Positions 36,501 through 43,700 of a stretch of 64,000 nt of DNA are shown here, piece after piece. The first letter of the stretch is position 1. Each line of letters starts with the position of its first letter. Location: positions 1-64,000 of the forward strand of contig CAMDRO010000003.1 of the NCBI GenBank assembly GCA_945906795.1. The letters run 5' to 3'. Below the pieces are notes generated by a model. The model had not been told where the DNA came from. It searched no databases and saw nothing but the letters and a program-made list of their open reading frames with translations. The position numbers and the translations under genes are program-made. The DNA comes from Spirosoma fluviale (GTDB lineage: Bacteria; Bacteroidota; Bacteroidia; Cytophagales; Spirosomataceae).

Positions 36501-37497
36501 CGTGTCGCATTCACTTTTTGAAATAGGGGATGAATGTTTTATTGCAGATGATGTGGTGATCGGCGAGTCCGAAGTTAGAAATCAAATGCTTTATTTAAAT
36601 AAAACAAGTATTGGAAATCGAAGTTTTGTAGGCAATAGTGCGCTCATTCCACAAGGATATTCCTTAGGGGATGGGATGTTGATTGGTGTGATTTCGGTAC
36701 CTCCGACGCTGGACCAACTGCAAGATGAACCTTACGTTGATTGGTTTGGAAGTCCGGCAAAAGGCTTGCCCAACAGAGAAAAAAGAGATATCTATCCTCC
36801 TGAATTGACTTATCGGCCGCACTGGACTCGAAAAATGAGCCGAGGTATTGTTGAATTTATTCGCCTATTAATTCCTCAATCAATCATTTTGAGTGTCAGT
36901 ATTCTATTCATTGCCTTAACAGATGACCTAATCAAATTGCAAAAGTGGCATGAAGTATTTTTATATTTTCCATTTTATTATTTGGGTTTGGTGGCATTAC
37001 CTGTTTTCTTATTCAATCTTTTGTTAAAATGGGTTTTTATTGGCCGCTATAAAAAGGCTGAATATCCGATGTGGACTTGGCAGGTTTGGCGAACTGAAGC
37101 TATAACATCCATGTATGAATCACTGACCGTTCCTTTTCTTTTTGAATACATCAAAGGCACACCTTTTTTACCTCTCTTTTTTAGGTTAATGGGTGTCAAA
37201 ATGGGTGAAAGGGTTTATATGGATTCGACCGATATCACCGAATTTGACTTGGTGTCAATTGGAGATTATTGCGCCATTAATTTGGATGGTGGGCCTCAGA
37301 CACATTTATTTGAAGATCGAGTGATGAAAATGGGAGCCGTTCGTATAGGAGCATATTCCAATATTGGAGCTCGGAGTGTTATTTTATATGATACAGAAAT
37401 TGAAGAAAATTGTCACATTAGTGCCTTATCTTTGGTGATGAAAGGTGAGAAATTACCTTCAAAAACTTTTTGGTCAGGCATTCCCATTAAAAATTAA
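33598..37497 (+). CDS. Pls/PosA-type single-module NRPS: adenylation, carrier, six-TM, three tandem C-terminal domains
   Basis: 1299 aa. The adenylation domain (1-~500) has core motifs IIFTSGSTGKPKG (about 156-168), NSYGPTETTV (~292), YLSGDVG (~381), GRKDDQVKWRGYRIELGE (~399) and the A10 lysine in SGKVDKKKL (~487). A carrier domain follows with its phosphopantetheine serine at 543 (LGGYSML). From ~600 there are three repeats of a TM pair plus a soluble left-handed-beta-helix-like domain (about 725-810, 980-1050, 1210-1295). This A-T-TM2-C1-TM2-C2-TM2-C3 plan is that of epsilon-poly-lysine synthetase and its relatives. Inferred role: amide-bond formation with one amino acid, perhaps a homo-oligomer. 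The product is unknown. An outer-membrane barrel follows at 3 bp. Confidence 0.85.
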   Translation: MLLKSISFPNQESSLFANESLIDIFLKTVQNYPQKTALVFGDRICTYQELDSKSNGLAQSLLALNIGKGDILGVYLPRGIELHVVILGILKAGAAYIPFDIDTPKERIESVLLDFHLSYCVTHEILNEKLQTISVTETDLSPKSAINHAQADSLAYIIFTSGSTGKPKGIPIKHHQIAHLLQSENSQIQVKPIDIIYQGFSVSFDMWFEETWIAYLAGATLIIADSKISKSVDVLHEFLNKHQVTILHAVPSLLAMLDVHIPSLRLVNSGGEACNKNILDKWAARNLIFLNSYGPTETTVTSSLIQLKIGDEISIGKPLPNFSLAIVNESLELMDVGEEGELVISGPCVSEGYFQRPDLSEKVFLNKPAGLSEMFGDRIYLSGDVGRMNSEGNFFVTGRKDDQVKWRGYRIELGEIEAHLNAIEVVQQAVVVLKRVQSLDQLVAYVILKKEYECDEKVIRNELNKELPNYMIPSLFIEIKEFQHLASGKVDKKKLPEPSIIPAISSASDSSRDQSIIGILTELFPGSTVNLKDDFFTDLGGYSMLAAQFVSEVRKLAGLEQISIMDVYEHRPLENLVSHWESKKESVHPFEAFQKTNSLTYFACWAAQSISLFFIFGLVAAQIFLPFLGYYFAIEQMESHWIPLLMAVFIYCTVVPISSGIIWLIKKLFIGKFEAGDYPLWGLVFFKWWLQKRLVSLLPKELFSNTPFYAHFLRWFGVKVSGDTQLSNFDIGIEDLVSIGKNVTISSNVVLNNAWVENGRLKLRNISIADHAYIGTSSVISGDCQIAERGEIKDLSLLPLGQNIEKNEIWAGSPAQNLGVKPQEENVHYVSKKKKIEYQFIFLALIFAFPILVLLPLAPSIISLYYLDNEADWYSFYYLFKTPIFSFMYILLFIFELVCLTRIFKKNILPGRYSIYSKTYVIKWFLDALFSLSLNVIKPIFATVFISWIYKALGAKVGKNTEISTATNVSHSLFEIGDECFIADDVVIGESEVRNQMLYLNKTSIGNRSFVGNSALIPQGYSLGDGMLIGVISVPPTLDQLQDEPYVDWFGSPAKGLPNREKRDIYPPELTYRPHWTRKMSRGIVEFIRLLIPQSIILSVSILFIALTDDLIKLQKWHEVFLYFPFYYLGLVALPVFLFNLLLKWVFIGRYKKAEYPMWTWQVWRTEAITSMYESLTVPFLFEYIKGTPFLPLFFRLMGVKMGERVYMDSTDITEFDLVSIGDYCAINLDGGPQTHLFEDRVMKMGAVRIGAYSNIGARSVILYDTEIEENCHISALSLVMKGEKLPSKTFWSGIPIKN

Positions 37498-37500
37498 TTG

Positions 37501-38433
37501 ATGATGAAACGATATGTTGTTCTTAGTATTTTTTTGTTCAGTAGTTTATTTAGTTTTTCGCAAATCTCTTTGCTTGATTCAACGGAAACCCGCCCTTATG
37601 CTTTTACGGCAGGAATGAACTATATAAGTAATTATGTCTACAATGGGCGATCGGATTCACTGAAAGCGCCCTATTTTATTCCCTCTTTGACCTTTCGGCA
37701 TGAAAATGGATTATCATTGAGCGCTGATTTATATATATTAAACAATGGAGTTTCCAATGGCTTTGATTTTTTGGAACTAAATGGATCCTATAATTTTAAT
37801 ATTTATAAAAACCTTTCCGGAGGTGTAAATGGAACTAAATATATCATTAATGAAAGCTCGGAGTCTTTTTTCGGAAGTTTAAGCTATATTTTAGGGGGAT
37901 TTTTAAATCAAGATTTTGGGTTTTGTGAACTAAATGTGGGGTTCGATGCATTGAATGGAACAGGAAATACGGACATACGATTAAGCCCTGGAATTGAGAG
38001 AACCTGGGAGTGGGGCAATGAGGATAAAAGATTTAAAATTAACCCAAGTTTATATGCGATTTATAGTACGTTAAATTATTTTGAAGGATTTACGGAAATA
38101 AAAAATACCAATGCAAGGGCGCGTCAAAAAGGGAGAGGTCCTTCCTCAGTAAACCAACCAGTCATTGTTAGCAACACCGTTGTTAGAAATCCAGGGCTCA
38201 CTTTTATGACCTACGAACTTTCACTTCCTTTTAGCTTTGAGACAAAAAAAATGGGAATAAGTTTTATTCCTACTTTTGCTATGCCTAAAAACCCCATATA
38301 TACCGACGAAACCACCACGGTAACCTTCCCTAATAAAGCGTCCAAAACGACTACCATTGACGATACGTATTATTCAGAATTACATTTGTCCAATGTTTTT
38401 TATGGTCAGCTAAACCTGTACTTTAAATTTTAA
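37501..38433 (+). CDS. Outer-membrane beta-barrel protein linked to the synthetase
   Basis: 310 aa from ATG 37501 (ATG 37504 is equally possible). Signal peptide ending near FSFSQ, then alternating aromatic/polar strands (FTAGMNYISNYVYNGRSDS, LSLSADLYILNNGVSNGF, INPSLYAIYSTLNYF) and a terminal FYGQLNLYFKF, where a final Phe is the standard barrel signal for BAM. It starts 3 bp after the NRPS stop, so the two are almost certainly cotranscribed and perhaps translationally coupled. Possible roles are export of the synthetase product or a passive porin. I do not recognise the family by name. Confidence 0.75.
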   Translation: MMKRYVVLSIFLFSSLFSFSQISLLDSTETRPYAFTAGMNYISNYVYNGRSDSLKAPYFIPSLTFRHENGLSLSADLYILNNGVSNGFDFLELNGSYNFNIYKNLSGGVNGTKYIINESSESFFGSLSYILGGFLNQDFGFCELNVGFDALNGTGNTDIRLSPGIERTWEWGNEDKRFKINPSLYAIYSTLNYFEGFTEIKNTNARARQKGRGPSSVNQPVIVSNTVVRNPGLTFMTYELSLPFSFETKKMGISFIPTFAMPKNPIYTDETTTVTFPNKASKTTTIDDTYYSELHLSNVFYGQLNLYFKF

Positions 38434-38435
38434 AA

Positions 38436-39350
38436 ATGAAAATACTAAGCCTATTCTGTTGCTTATTTTTCGTTGGGTTTGCTTTTACTAGTCCACTGGT
38501 TTTGGCCCAAAATGCTTTCCCTTCTGAATTAGTGAATTTTAAGGCCTATGCTGAAAACCCGATTTTTACAGGAACGAATATAGATACCTGGGATAAGCAA
38601 ATCAGGGAGCGTGGATTTATTTTAAAAGAAGGGCCAAATTACCATGTATGGTTTACGGGTTATTCGCCTGCTTCTCCCACCAAGTTTTTAGGCTATGCCA
38701 CGTCAAAAGATGGGATTCATTGGGAGCGTTTTTCGAAGGAAACGATTCACGCGAGCCAATGGGTAGAAGACATGTGTGTGGTCAAATCGGGTAAAACCTA
38801 TTACATGTTTGCTGAAGGGGAGGGCGATATTGCACATATGTTGGTTTCAAAAGACCGTGTTCATTGGCAAGAAAAAGGAAATTTAGACATTCGAAATGTG
38901 GATGGAAGTCCGATTCGAAAGGGAGCTTATGGTACGCCTACTGTAATTAAAGCAAATGGAGTGTGGAACTTGTTTTATGAACGAGATGATTTGGGAATTT
39001 GGTTAGCCACTTCGAAAGACCTAAAATCATGGACCAATGTTCAGGATGAGCCCGTGATTAAAATGGGTCCTGAAACCTATGACCTTTTTGCCGTGGCCAT
39101 GAACCAAGTGATTCGTTATAAGGGTCTTTATTATGGATATTACCATGCTTCTGCCTTTAAAGATTGGCATGAATGGTCAACTAATATTGCAGTTTCTCCC
39201 GATTTAATTCATTGGAAAAAATATGAAAAGAATCCGATCATGGGCAATAATCAATCCAGTGGCATTGTATTGAAAGATGGGAAAGGCTTCCGACTGTATA
39301 CCATGCACAGAAAGGTGAATTTGTATTTTTCAGAAGGCGCCTCAAAATAA
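38436..39350 (+). CDS. Secreted five-bladed beta-propeller glycoside hydrolase (GH43/GH117-like clan)
   Basis: 304 aa with a signal peptide (about 1-25). Repeated blade strings YHVWFTGYSP, LGYATSKDGIHWERFSK, YYMFAEGEGDIAHMLVSKD and WLATSKDLKSWTN are typical of five-bladed propeller hydrolases. Acidic candidates are the E in GRDxxFAE-like positions and the D of ENPIFTGTNIDTWD, but the catalytic trio cannot be fixed by eye. It is 2 bp after the barrel gene, so the same transcript covers synthetase, barrel and hydrolase. Candidate substrates are L-sugar or anhydro-sugar glycosides, in line with the dehydrogenases downstream. Family number is not certain. Confidence 0.72.
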   Translation: MKILSLFCCLFFVGFAFTSPLVLAQNAFPSELVNFKAYAENPIFTGTNIDTWDKQIRERGFILKEGPNYHVWFTGYSPASPTKFLGYATSKDGIHWERFSKETIHASQWVEDMCVVKSGKTYYMFAEGEGDIAHMLVSKDRVHWQEKGNLDIRNVDGSPIRKGAYGTPTVIKANGVWNLFYERDDLGIWLATSKDLKSWTNVQDEPVIKMGPETYDLFAVAMNQVIRYKGLYYGYYHASAFKDWHEWSTNIAVSPDLIHWKKYEKNPIMGNNQSSGIVLKDGKGFRLYTMHRKVNLYFSEGASK

Positions 39351-39359
39351 AAAAATCAA

Positions 39360-39367
39360 TATCTTTG
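39360..39367 (+). promoter_or_regulatory. Candidate TAnnTTTG promoter box for the L-sugar cluster
   Basis: TATCTTTG lies 32 bp before the aldo/keto reductase ATG, in the only sizeable gap (48 bp) between the hydrolase and the dehydrogenase cluster. It suggests a separate promoter there. Motif match only. Confidence 0.45.
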
Positions 39368-39398
39368 TTTAAAACCTATTTAATCTCTTTTTAAAAAC

Positions 39399-40340
39399 AT
39401 GGAATACCGCAAATTAGGTAAGACTAATGAGCTCATCTCCGTTTTAGGATATGGAGCATCCCCCCTTGGAAATGTGTTTGATGTTGTAGATGAGCAAGAA
39501 GGGAAGCATGCGGTTCACTTTGCCATCGATCATGGGGTTAATTTTTTTGATGTTTCTCCCTTTTATGGCATCACCCTAGCAGAAACTCGCTTAGGAAAAG
39601 CCTTGCAGGGGAAGCGAAAAGATGTTTTTTTAGCGACTAAATGTGGACGTTATGATTTACGCGAATTTGATTTTTCGGCCAAGCGAATCATGGCGAGTAT
39701 CGATGAATCACTCCAACGCTTGCAGACCGATTATGTGGATTTATTCCAATTGCATGACATTGAATTTGTGACTAAGGAGCAAATATTAAATGAGGCGATG
39801 CCGGCGATTGAAAAAATTAAAGCTTCTGGAAAGGCTAGATTTATTGGGATTACAGGTTTGCCTGTGCGTTATTTGGCAGAAATTGCACGCCAAGTGGAAC
39901 TAGATACCGTCCTTTCTTGGGCTCATTATAATTTGCTTCAAGATGAAATAAATGATGAATTAGTTCCTCTGTCCAAGGAAAAAGGCTTTGGTTTAATGAA
40001 TGCCGCTCCACTGATGCAAAGGATTTTATCGGATGCGGCTTTGCCTGAGTGGCATAATGCCCCAAAGGAGATGTTGGCGATCCAACCTGCCTTATTGGAA
40101 ATTTGTCAAAAATATGGGGTGCGTTTAAGTGATGTGGCGATGCGATACGCGATGGATCATCCCGATATTGCTACCACGATTGTGGGCATGTGCCGTTTGA
40201 CATCCATCCAACGAAATATAGCTTCTTTGGATTTTAAAATTCCTCATGGAATTTTAGATGAGTTGGCCTCAGTAATTGCCCCGGTTAAAAATGTCATGTG
40301 GTTCGAAGGTCGGCCAGAAAATAACATCCCTCGTCCATAA
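39399..40340 (+). CDS. Aldo/keto reductase, L-galactose/L-fucose 1-dehydrogenase type
   Basis: 313 aa, cytoplasmic. The AKR fold is shown by GASPLGNVFDV, NFFDVSPFYG (tetrad Asp and Tyr), ATKCGRYD (Lys) and DLFQLHDIEF (His), with the NAD(P) site in GITGLPVRYL and VGMCRLTSIQRN. The combination of ASPLG, ATKCGRY, HDIEF and FIGITGLP closely mirrors plant-type L-galactose dehydrogenase and bacterial L-fucose dehydrogenase rather than generic AKRs. Expected reaction: oxidation of L-galactose or L-fucose at C1 to the lactone with NAD(P)+. It opens a run of four cytoplasmic sugar genes. The two substrates are isosteric at C1-C5, so sequence alone does not separate them. Confidence 0.83.
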   Translation: MEYRKLGKTNELISVLGYGASPLGNVFDVVDEQEGKHAVHFAIDHGVNFFDVSPFYGITLAETRLGKALQGKRKDVFLATKCGRYDLREFDFSAKRIMASIDESLQRLQTDYVDLFQLHDIEFVTKEQILNEAMPAIEKIKASGKARFIGITGLPVRYLAEIARQVELDTVLSWAHYNLLQDEINDELVPLSKEKGFGLMNAAPLMQRILSDAALPEWHNAPKEMLAIQPALLEICQKYGVRLSDVAMRYAMDHPDIATTIVGMCRLTSIQRNIASLDFKIPHGILDELASVIAPVKNVMWFEGRPENNIPRP

Positions 40341-40345
40341 ATACT

Positions 40346-41362
40346 ATGAGAGCATTATTTCTAACGGCCATTGGCCAAACCGAGATTCGTGACATTGAGA
40401 AACCTAGCATAGGACCTGAAGAGGTTTTGTTGAAAATAGGTATGGTTGGTTTTTGTGGAGGGGATTTAAACGGGTTCAAAGGACTTTTTGAATTGCAAGA
40501 ATACCCAAATGTGTTGGGTCACGAAGTGGGTGGGACGATTGAGGAGCTTGGGAGCCAGGTGCCTGAATCCTTTAAATTGGGCAATAAGGTTACCGTGTAT
40601 CCATATTTGAATTGTGGAAAATGTATTTCGTGTCGCAAGGGTCGTAGGAATGCATGCCAAGATAATAAAACGATGGGTGTTCGTCGGCCTGGTGCGATGA
40701 CCCGATACATCGCGATTCATTGGCAAGATTTATTTACATCTGAGAAACTTAGCCTAAAAGAATTAGCCTTGGTAGAGCCATTGACCGTGGGCTTTCATGC
40801 CGCCGCTCGGGGCCGAGTGAGCAGTCAAGATCGGGTTGCGGTAATTGGTTGTGGCATAGTGGGAATGGGTGCAATCGCTTCTGCCGTAAATCGGGGGGCG
40901 GAGGTTATTGCCATCGATATCGATGATTCCAAAATGGACATTGCCAAAAAGATTGGCGTCGCACACACCATTAATACAAGTCGGGAAGATTTGCATGAGG
41001 CATTGATGCGGATCACGGATGGAGATGGGCCTGATGTGATTATTGAGGCGGTAGGAAATGCAATAACGTATCGGGCTGCGGTGGATGAAGTGGCGTATAC
41101 AGGCCGAGTAGTTTGCATTGGGTACGCCAAATCTGCGGTAGAATTTAATACCGGTATTTTTGTTCGTAAGGAAATAGAAATTTTAGGCTCGCGGAATTGC
41201 ACGGATGAATTTCCGGAGGTGATTGCCTATTTAGAGGCGGGTAAATTCCCTGTCGATGAGGTTATTTCAAAAGTAGTTTCATTGGATGATGCCGGTGCTG
41301 CCTTGGCGGATTGGGCTGCCAATGCGAAGGGCATTACGAAAATTATGGTTGATTTTGACTGA
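40346..41362 (+). CDS. Zinc-dependent medium-chain dehydrogenase, sugar-acid/alcohol type
   Basis: 338 aa. Catalytic zinc ligands are in GFCGGDLNG and GHEVGG; the structural zinc site has four Cys in CGKCISCRKGRRNAC. The Rossmann motif VIGCGIVGMGAIA and the acidic AIDIDDSK point to NAD(H). It resembles L-galactonate/L-idonate/threonine dehydrogenases. Five bp after the aldo/keto reductase, it could oxidise the sugar acid produced there (for example L-galactonate to a keto acid) or a ketose/polyol. The missing lactonase and dehydratase are not in this window. Family is secure; substrate is inferred. Confidence 0.85.
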   Translation: MRALFLTAIGQTEIRDIEKPSIGPEEVLLKIGMVGFCGGDLNGFKGLFELQEYPNVLGHEVGGTIEELGSQVPESFKLGNKVTVYPYLNCGKCISCRKGRRNACQDNKTMGVRRPGAMTRYIAIHWQDLFTSEKLSLKELALVEPLTVGFHAAARGRVSSQDRVAVIGCGIVGMGAIASAVNRGAEVIAIDIDDSKMDIAKKIGVAHTINTSREDLHEALMRITDGDGPDVIIEAVGNAITYRAAVDEVAYTGRVVCIGYAKSAVEFNTGIFVRKEIEILGSRNCTDEFPEVIAYLEAGKFPVDEVISKVVSLDDAGAALADWAANAKGITKIMVDFD

Positions 41363-41369
41363 TAAAAAT

Positions 41370-42188
41370 ATGATAAAATCCTGTGCGACGATTGCCTTAG
41401 TTCCTGAAATTACTTCGGGCCCATGGATTTATTGGCATGATTTAGAGCGGAGTTTGGCGCATGCTTCTTCTTTGGGATTTGATGCGGTGGAATTATTTAC
41501 TGCTTCTGCTGAAGTTTTAGATGTGTCAGAGACCCAATTACTTTTAGAAAAATACAAATTGCAATTGGCTGCCGTAGGAACGGGAGCTGGCAAGGTGATT
41601 CATGGATTAACCCTAACGGATCCTGATCCAAACGTACGGAAAAAAGCCATTGAATTTATTGAGTCGATGATCAAATTGGGAGCGGCTTTTGGGGCGCCAG
41701 CGATCATTGGGTCGATGCAAGGAAATGTGGTGACAGGGGTAGATCGGGAAGAGGCGTTAAATTGGTTGGCCGATGGATTAATTTATTTAGGTAAGCATGC
41801 CGCATCATTAGGGGTGAAATTAATTTATGAGCCTCTAAATAGGTATGAAACTAATTTAATCAATACGCTGGGTGATGGAGTTGAATTTTTGAAATCACGT
41901 CAAATTCAGCATGTGGGTTTATTGGCCGATTTGTTTCACATGAATATCGAGGAGGCGGATATGGCTGCGAGCATTAAGTCCTCGGGCGAATATGTCATTC
42001 ATGTACATTTTGCGGATAGCAATAGACGCCCGGCGGGAAATGGGCATTCAGATTTCAGTGAAGTGGCTAACGTTTTAAAAGAAATAAATTACAAGGGTTA
42101 TGTATCTGCGGAGGCCTTTGCTTGGCCTAATTCGCAGTCGGCAGCGACCCAAACCATAAAAACATTTAATCAGTATTTTAATCAATAA
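41370..42188 (+). CDS. TIM-barrel sugar isomerase, ketose 3-epimerase-like
   Basis: 272 aa from ATG 41370, 7 bp after the dehydrogenase; the in-frame upstream start would overlap that gene by 77 bp and has no family support. Metal ligands typical of D-tagatose/D-psicose 3-epimerases are present: Glu in IYEPLNRYETN, Asp in LLADLFHMNIEE, His in HVHFADSNRRPAGNGH and Glu in YVSAEAFAWP. Expected activity is epimerisation at C3 of a ketose, or isomerisation, with Mn or Co. No signal peptide, unlike the barrel at 10435. Part of the L-sugar cluster; exact substrate unknown. Confidence 0.82.
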   Translation: MIKSCATIALVPEITSGPWIYWHDLERSLAHASSLGFDAVELFTASAEVLDVSETQLLLEKYKLQLAAVGTGAGKVIHGLTLTDPDPNVRKKAIEFIESMIKLGAAFGAPAIIGSMQGNVVTGVDREEALNWLADGLIYLGKHAASLGVKLIYEPLNRYETNLINTLGDGVEFLKSRQIQHVGLLADLFHMNIEEADMAASIKSSGEYVIHVHFADSNRRPAGNGHSDFSEVANVLKEINYKGYVSAEAFAWPNSQSAATQTIKTFNQYFNQ

Positions 42189-42191
42189 TGT

Positions 42192-42527
42192 ATGCAGCGA
42201 TTTTGTTTGGCTTTAGATCTAGTCGATGATTCAGAATTAATTAAAGAATATGAGCATTATCATGCCAAGGGCAATGCTTGGCCCGAGGTAAGCCAACATG
42301 ATATCGATGCGGGGGTTTTAAATATAGAAATATTTAGAACGGGGAATCGCATGTTCATGATATTGGAAACAGTGGATGAGTTTACTTTTGAAAAGAAATC
42401 TGCTTTTGATGCGACAAATCCAAAGATTGCCGCATGGGAGGAATTAATGTGGAAATTTCAAAAACCATTGCCTTGGGCAAAAAATGGAGAAAAGTGGATT
42501 TTAATGGATCGTATTTTTAAATCATAA
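42192..42527 (+). CDS. L-rhamnose mutarotase family protein (RhaM-like)
   Basis: 111 aa, the usual size for the dimeric ferredoxin-like RhaM/COG3254 family. The conserved His and Trp-Pro-Glu lie in EHYHAKGNAWPEVSQ, and NIEIFRTGNRMFMI is the core beta hairpin. Members interconvert alpha and beta anomers of L-rhamnose; relatives in L-fucose clusters do the same for L-fucose. Placed 3 bp after the epimerase and in a cluster with an anomer-specific C1 dehydrogenase, it likely supplies the correct anomer to that enzyme. The name rhaM is not assigned because the substrate may be L-fucose or L-galactose. Confidence 0.86.
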   Translation: MQRFCLALDLVDDSELIKEYEHYHAKGNAWPEVSQHDIDAGVLNIEIFRTGNRMFMILETVDEFTFEKKSAFDATNPKIAAWEELMWKFQKPLPWAKNGEKWILMDRIFKS

Positions 42528-42543
42528 ATTAAAACAAGTTAAG

Positions 42544-43555
42544 ATGAAATTATTCTGCTTTTGGTTGTGTTTGATTGGTAGTTGGGGTGTTTGCGCTCAG
42601 AAATTGCCTTCCGAATTTATTTTCCAAAAAGCACCATTTGCATCCAGTCATGCGTCTACGATTGTAGAAACCCCCAAGGGATTAGTTTCTGCTTTTTTTT
42701 GCAGGCAGCGATGAAGGAAATAAAGATGTGGGTATTTGGTTGAGTCGAAATATTCAAGATCGTTGGTCTCCACCAGTCCAAGTGGCGGATGGGATTCAAA
42801 ATAAAAAAGTTCGGTATCCTTGTTGGAATCCTGTTCTATTCCAAATGCCACAAAGCGAATTGTTATTATTTTATAAAATGGGTCCAAAGCCATCTCAATG
42901 GTGGGGAATGCTGAAGCGTTCAAAAGACGCGGGGCTAACTTGGTCTGCCGCGGAGAAATTACCCAAAGGGATCTTGGGTCCGGTCAAAAACAAACCACTC
43001 TTATTAGCTGATGGTACCCTTTTATGCCCTAGTAGTTCGGAGGATTCTGGGGATAAATTGCATTTTGAAATGACAAAAGATGGTGGCAGGACTTGGAAAA
43101 AAACGAAAGCCTTAAATGATGGCAAAAGTTTCTCAGCGATTCAGCCTAGCGTAATTTTTCTTAAAGATGGTCGCATGAAATTACTGTGCCGAAGCAATAC
43201 GGGATTTATCATGGAGGCCTATTCCCTAGACCAAGGAAATACGTGGACCTTCTTACAAAAAACGAATTTAAAAAATCCGAATTCTGGTAGTGATGCCATT
43301 ACCTTGAAAAATGGATTACATGTGTTGGTGCATAATCCACTAGGCAACAGGCCCAAAGAAACGGAAGGGGAGCGCGAAATATTAGCCGTTTCCACGTCAA
43401 AAGATGGAACACATTGGACTAAAGTGGGCGAATTAGAAAATACACCCTTGAAAGAATTCTCCAATCCAGCCATTATTCAAACGCGGGATGGCCACATTCA
43501 CATCACCTACACTTGGAAGCGTGAGAAAATCAAACATGCTGTTTTGAAATTTTAA
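42544..43555 (+). pseudogene. Sialidase-like BNR-repeat hydrolase with a frameshift in a T8 run
   Basis: Translation from ATG 42544 gives a signal peptide and a good start (SHASTIVETPKGLVSAFF). It then hits eight T at 42693-42700, after which the frame closes at TGA 42712. One base fewer would read on as AGSDEGNKDVGIWLSRNIQD into the long frame to TAA 43555, restoring a ~336-residue protein. Asp boxes SKDAGLTWS, MTKDGGRTW and SKDGTHWTK mark a six-bladed sialidase/BNR propeller. It is 16 bp after the mutarotase. Explanations are a real inactivating mutation, phase-variable slippage, transcriptional slippage that rescues the frame, or an assembly error. Confidence 0.8.
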
Positions 43556-43625
43556 AACCTTTTTGTTTTTCGGCAGTTTAAAATTCACTGTTATTAATTT
43601 AATATTAAAATAATAATTTGGCAAT

Positions 43626-43643
43626 ATTAATACTAGTATTAAT
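43626..43643. promoter_or_regulatory. Perfect 18-bp palindrome upstream of SusC (candidate operator)
   Basis: ATTAATACTAGTATTAAT is its own reverse complement. It lies 10 bp upstream of the candidate -7 box and 57 bp upstream of the susC-like ATG, a position suited to a repressor or activator site. Such palindromes occur by chance in A/T-rich DNA, but 18 perfect bases at this spot are notable. Confidence 0.5.
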
Positions 43644-43653
43644 CAAAATCTTT

Positions 43654-43661
43654 TATTTTTG
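43654..43661 (+). promoter_or_regulatory. Candidate TAnnTTTG promoter box for the SusCD operon
   Basis: TATTTTTG fits TAnnTTTG and sits 39 bp before the ATG at 43701. A TTTG at 43617-43620 is too far upstream to be the -33 box, so the palindrome between them may substitute for an activator site. Confidence 0.5.
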
Positions 43662-43700
43662 TTTTTTTACAATTATTCATTAATAATTAAAATTCAATTT

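Noticed and set aside
40825-41202. 125-codon open frame on the minus strand
   Set aside because: Antisense to the zinc dehydrogenase, rich in low-complexity Ser/Ile/Thr, no family resemblance.
41286-41369. Upstream start of the epimerase frame inside the zinc dehydrogenase gene
   Set aside because: The extra 28 residues are out-of-frame dehydrogenase coding sequence and have no family similarity; ATG 41370 fits the barrel start.
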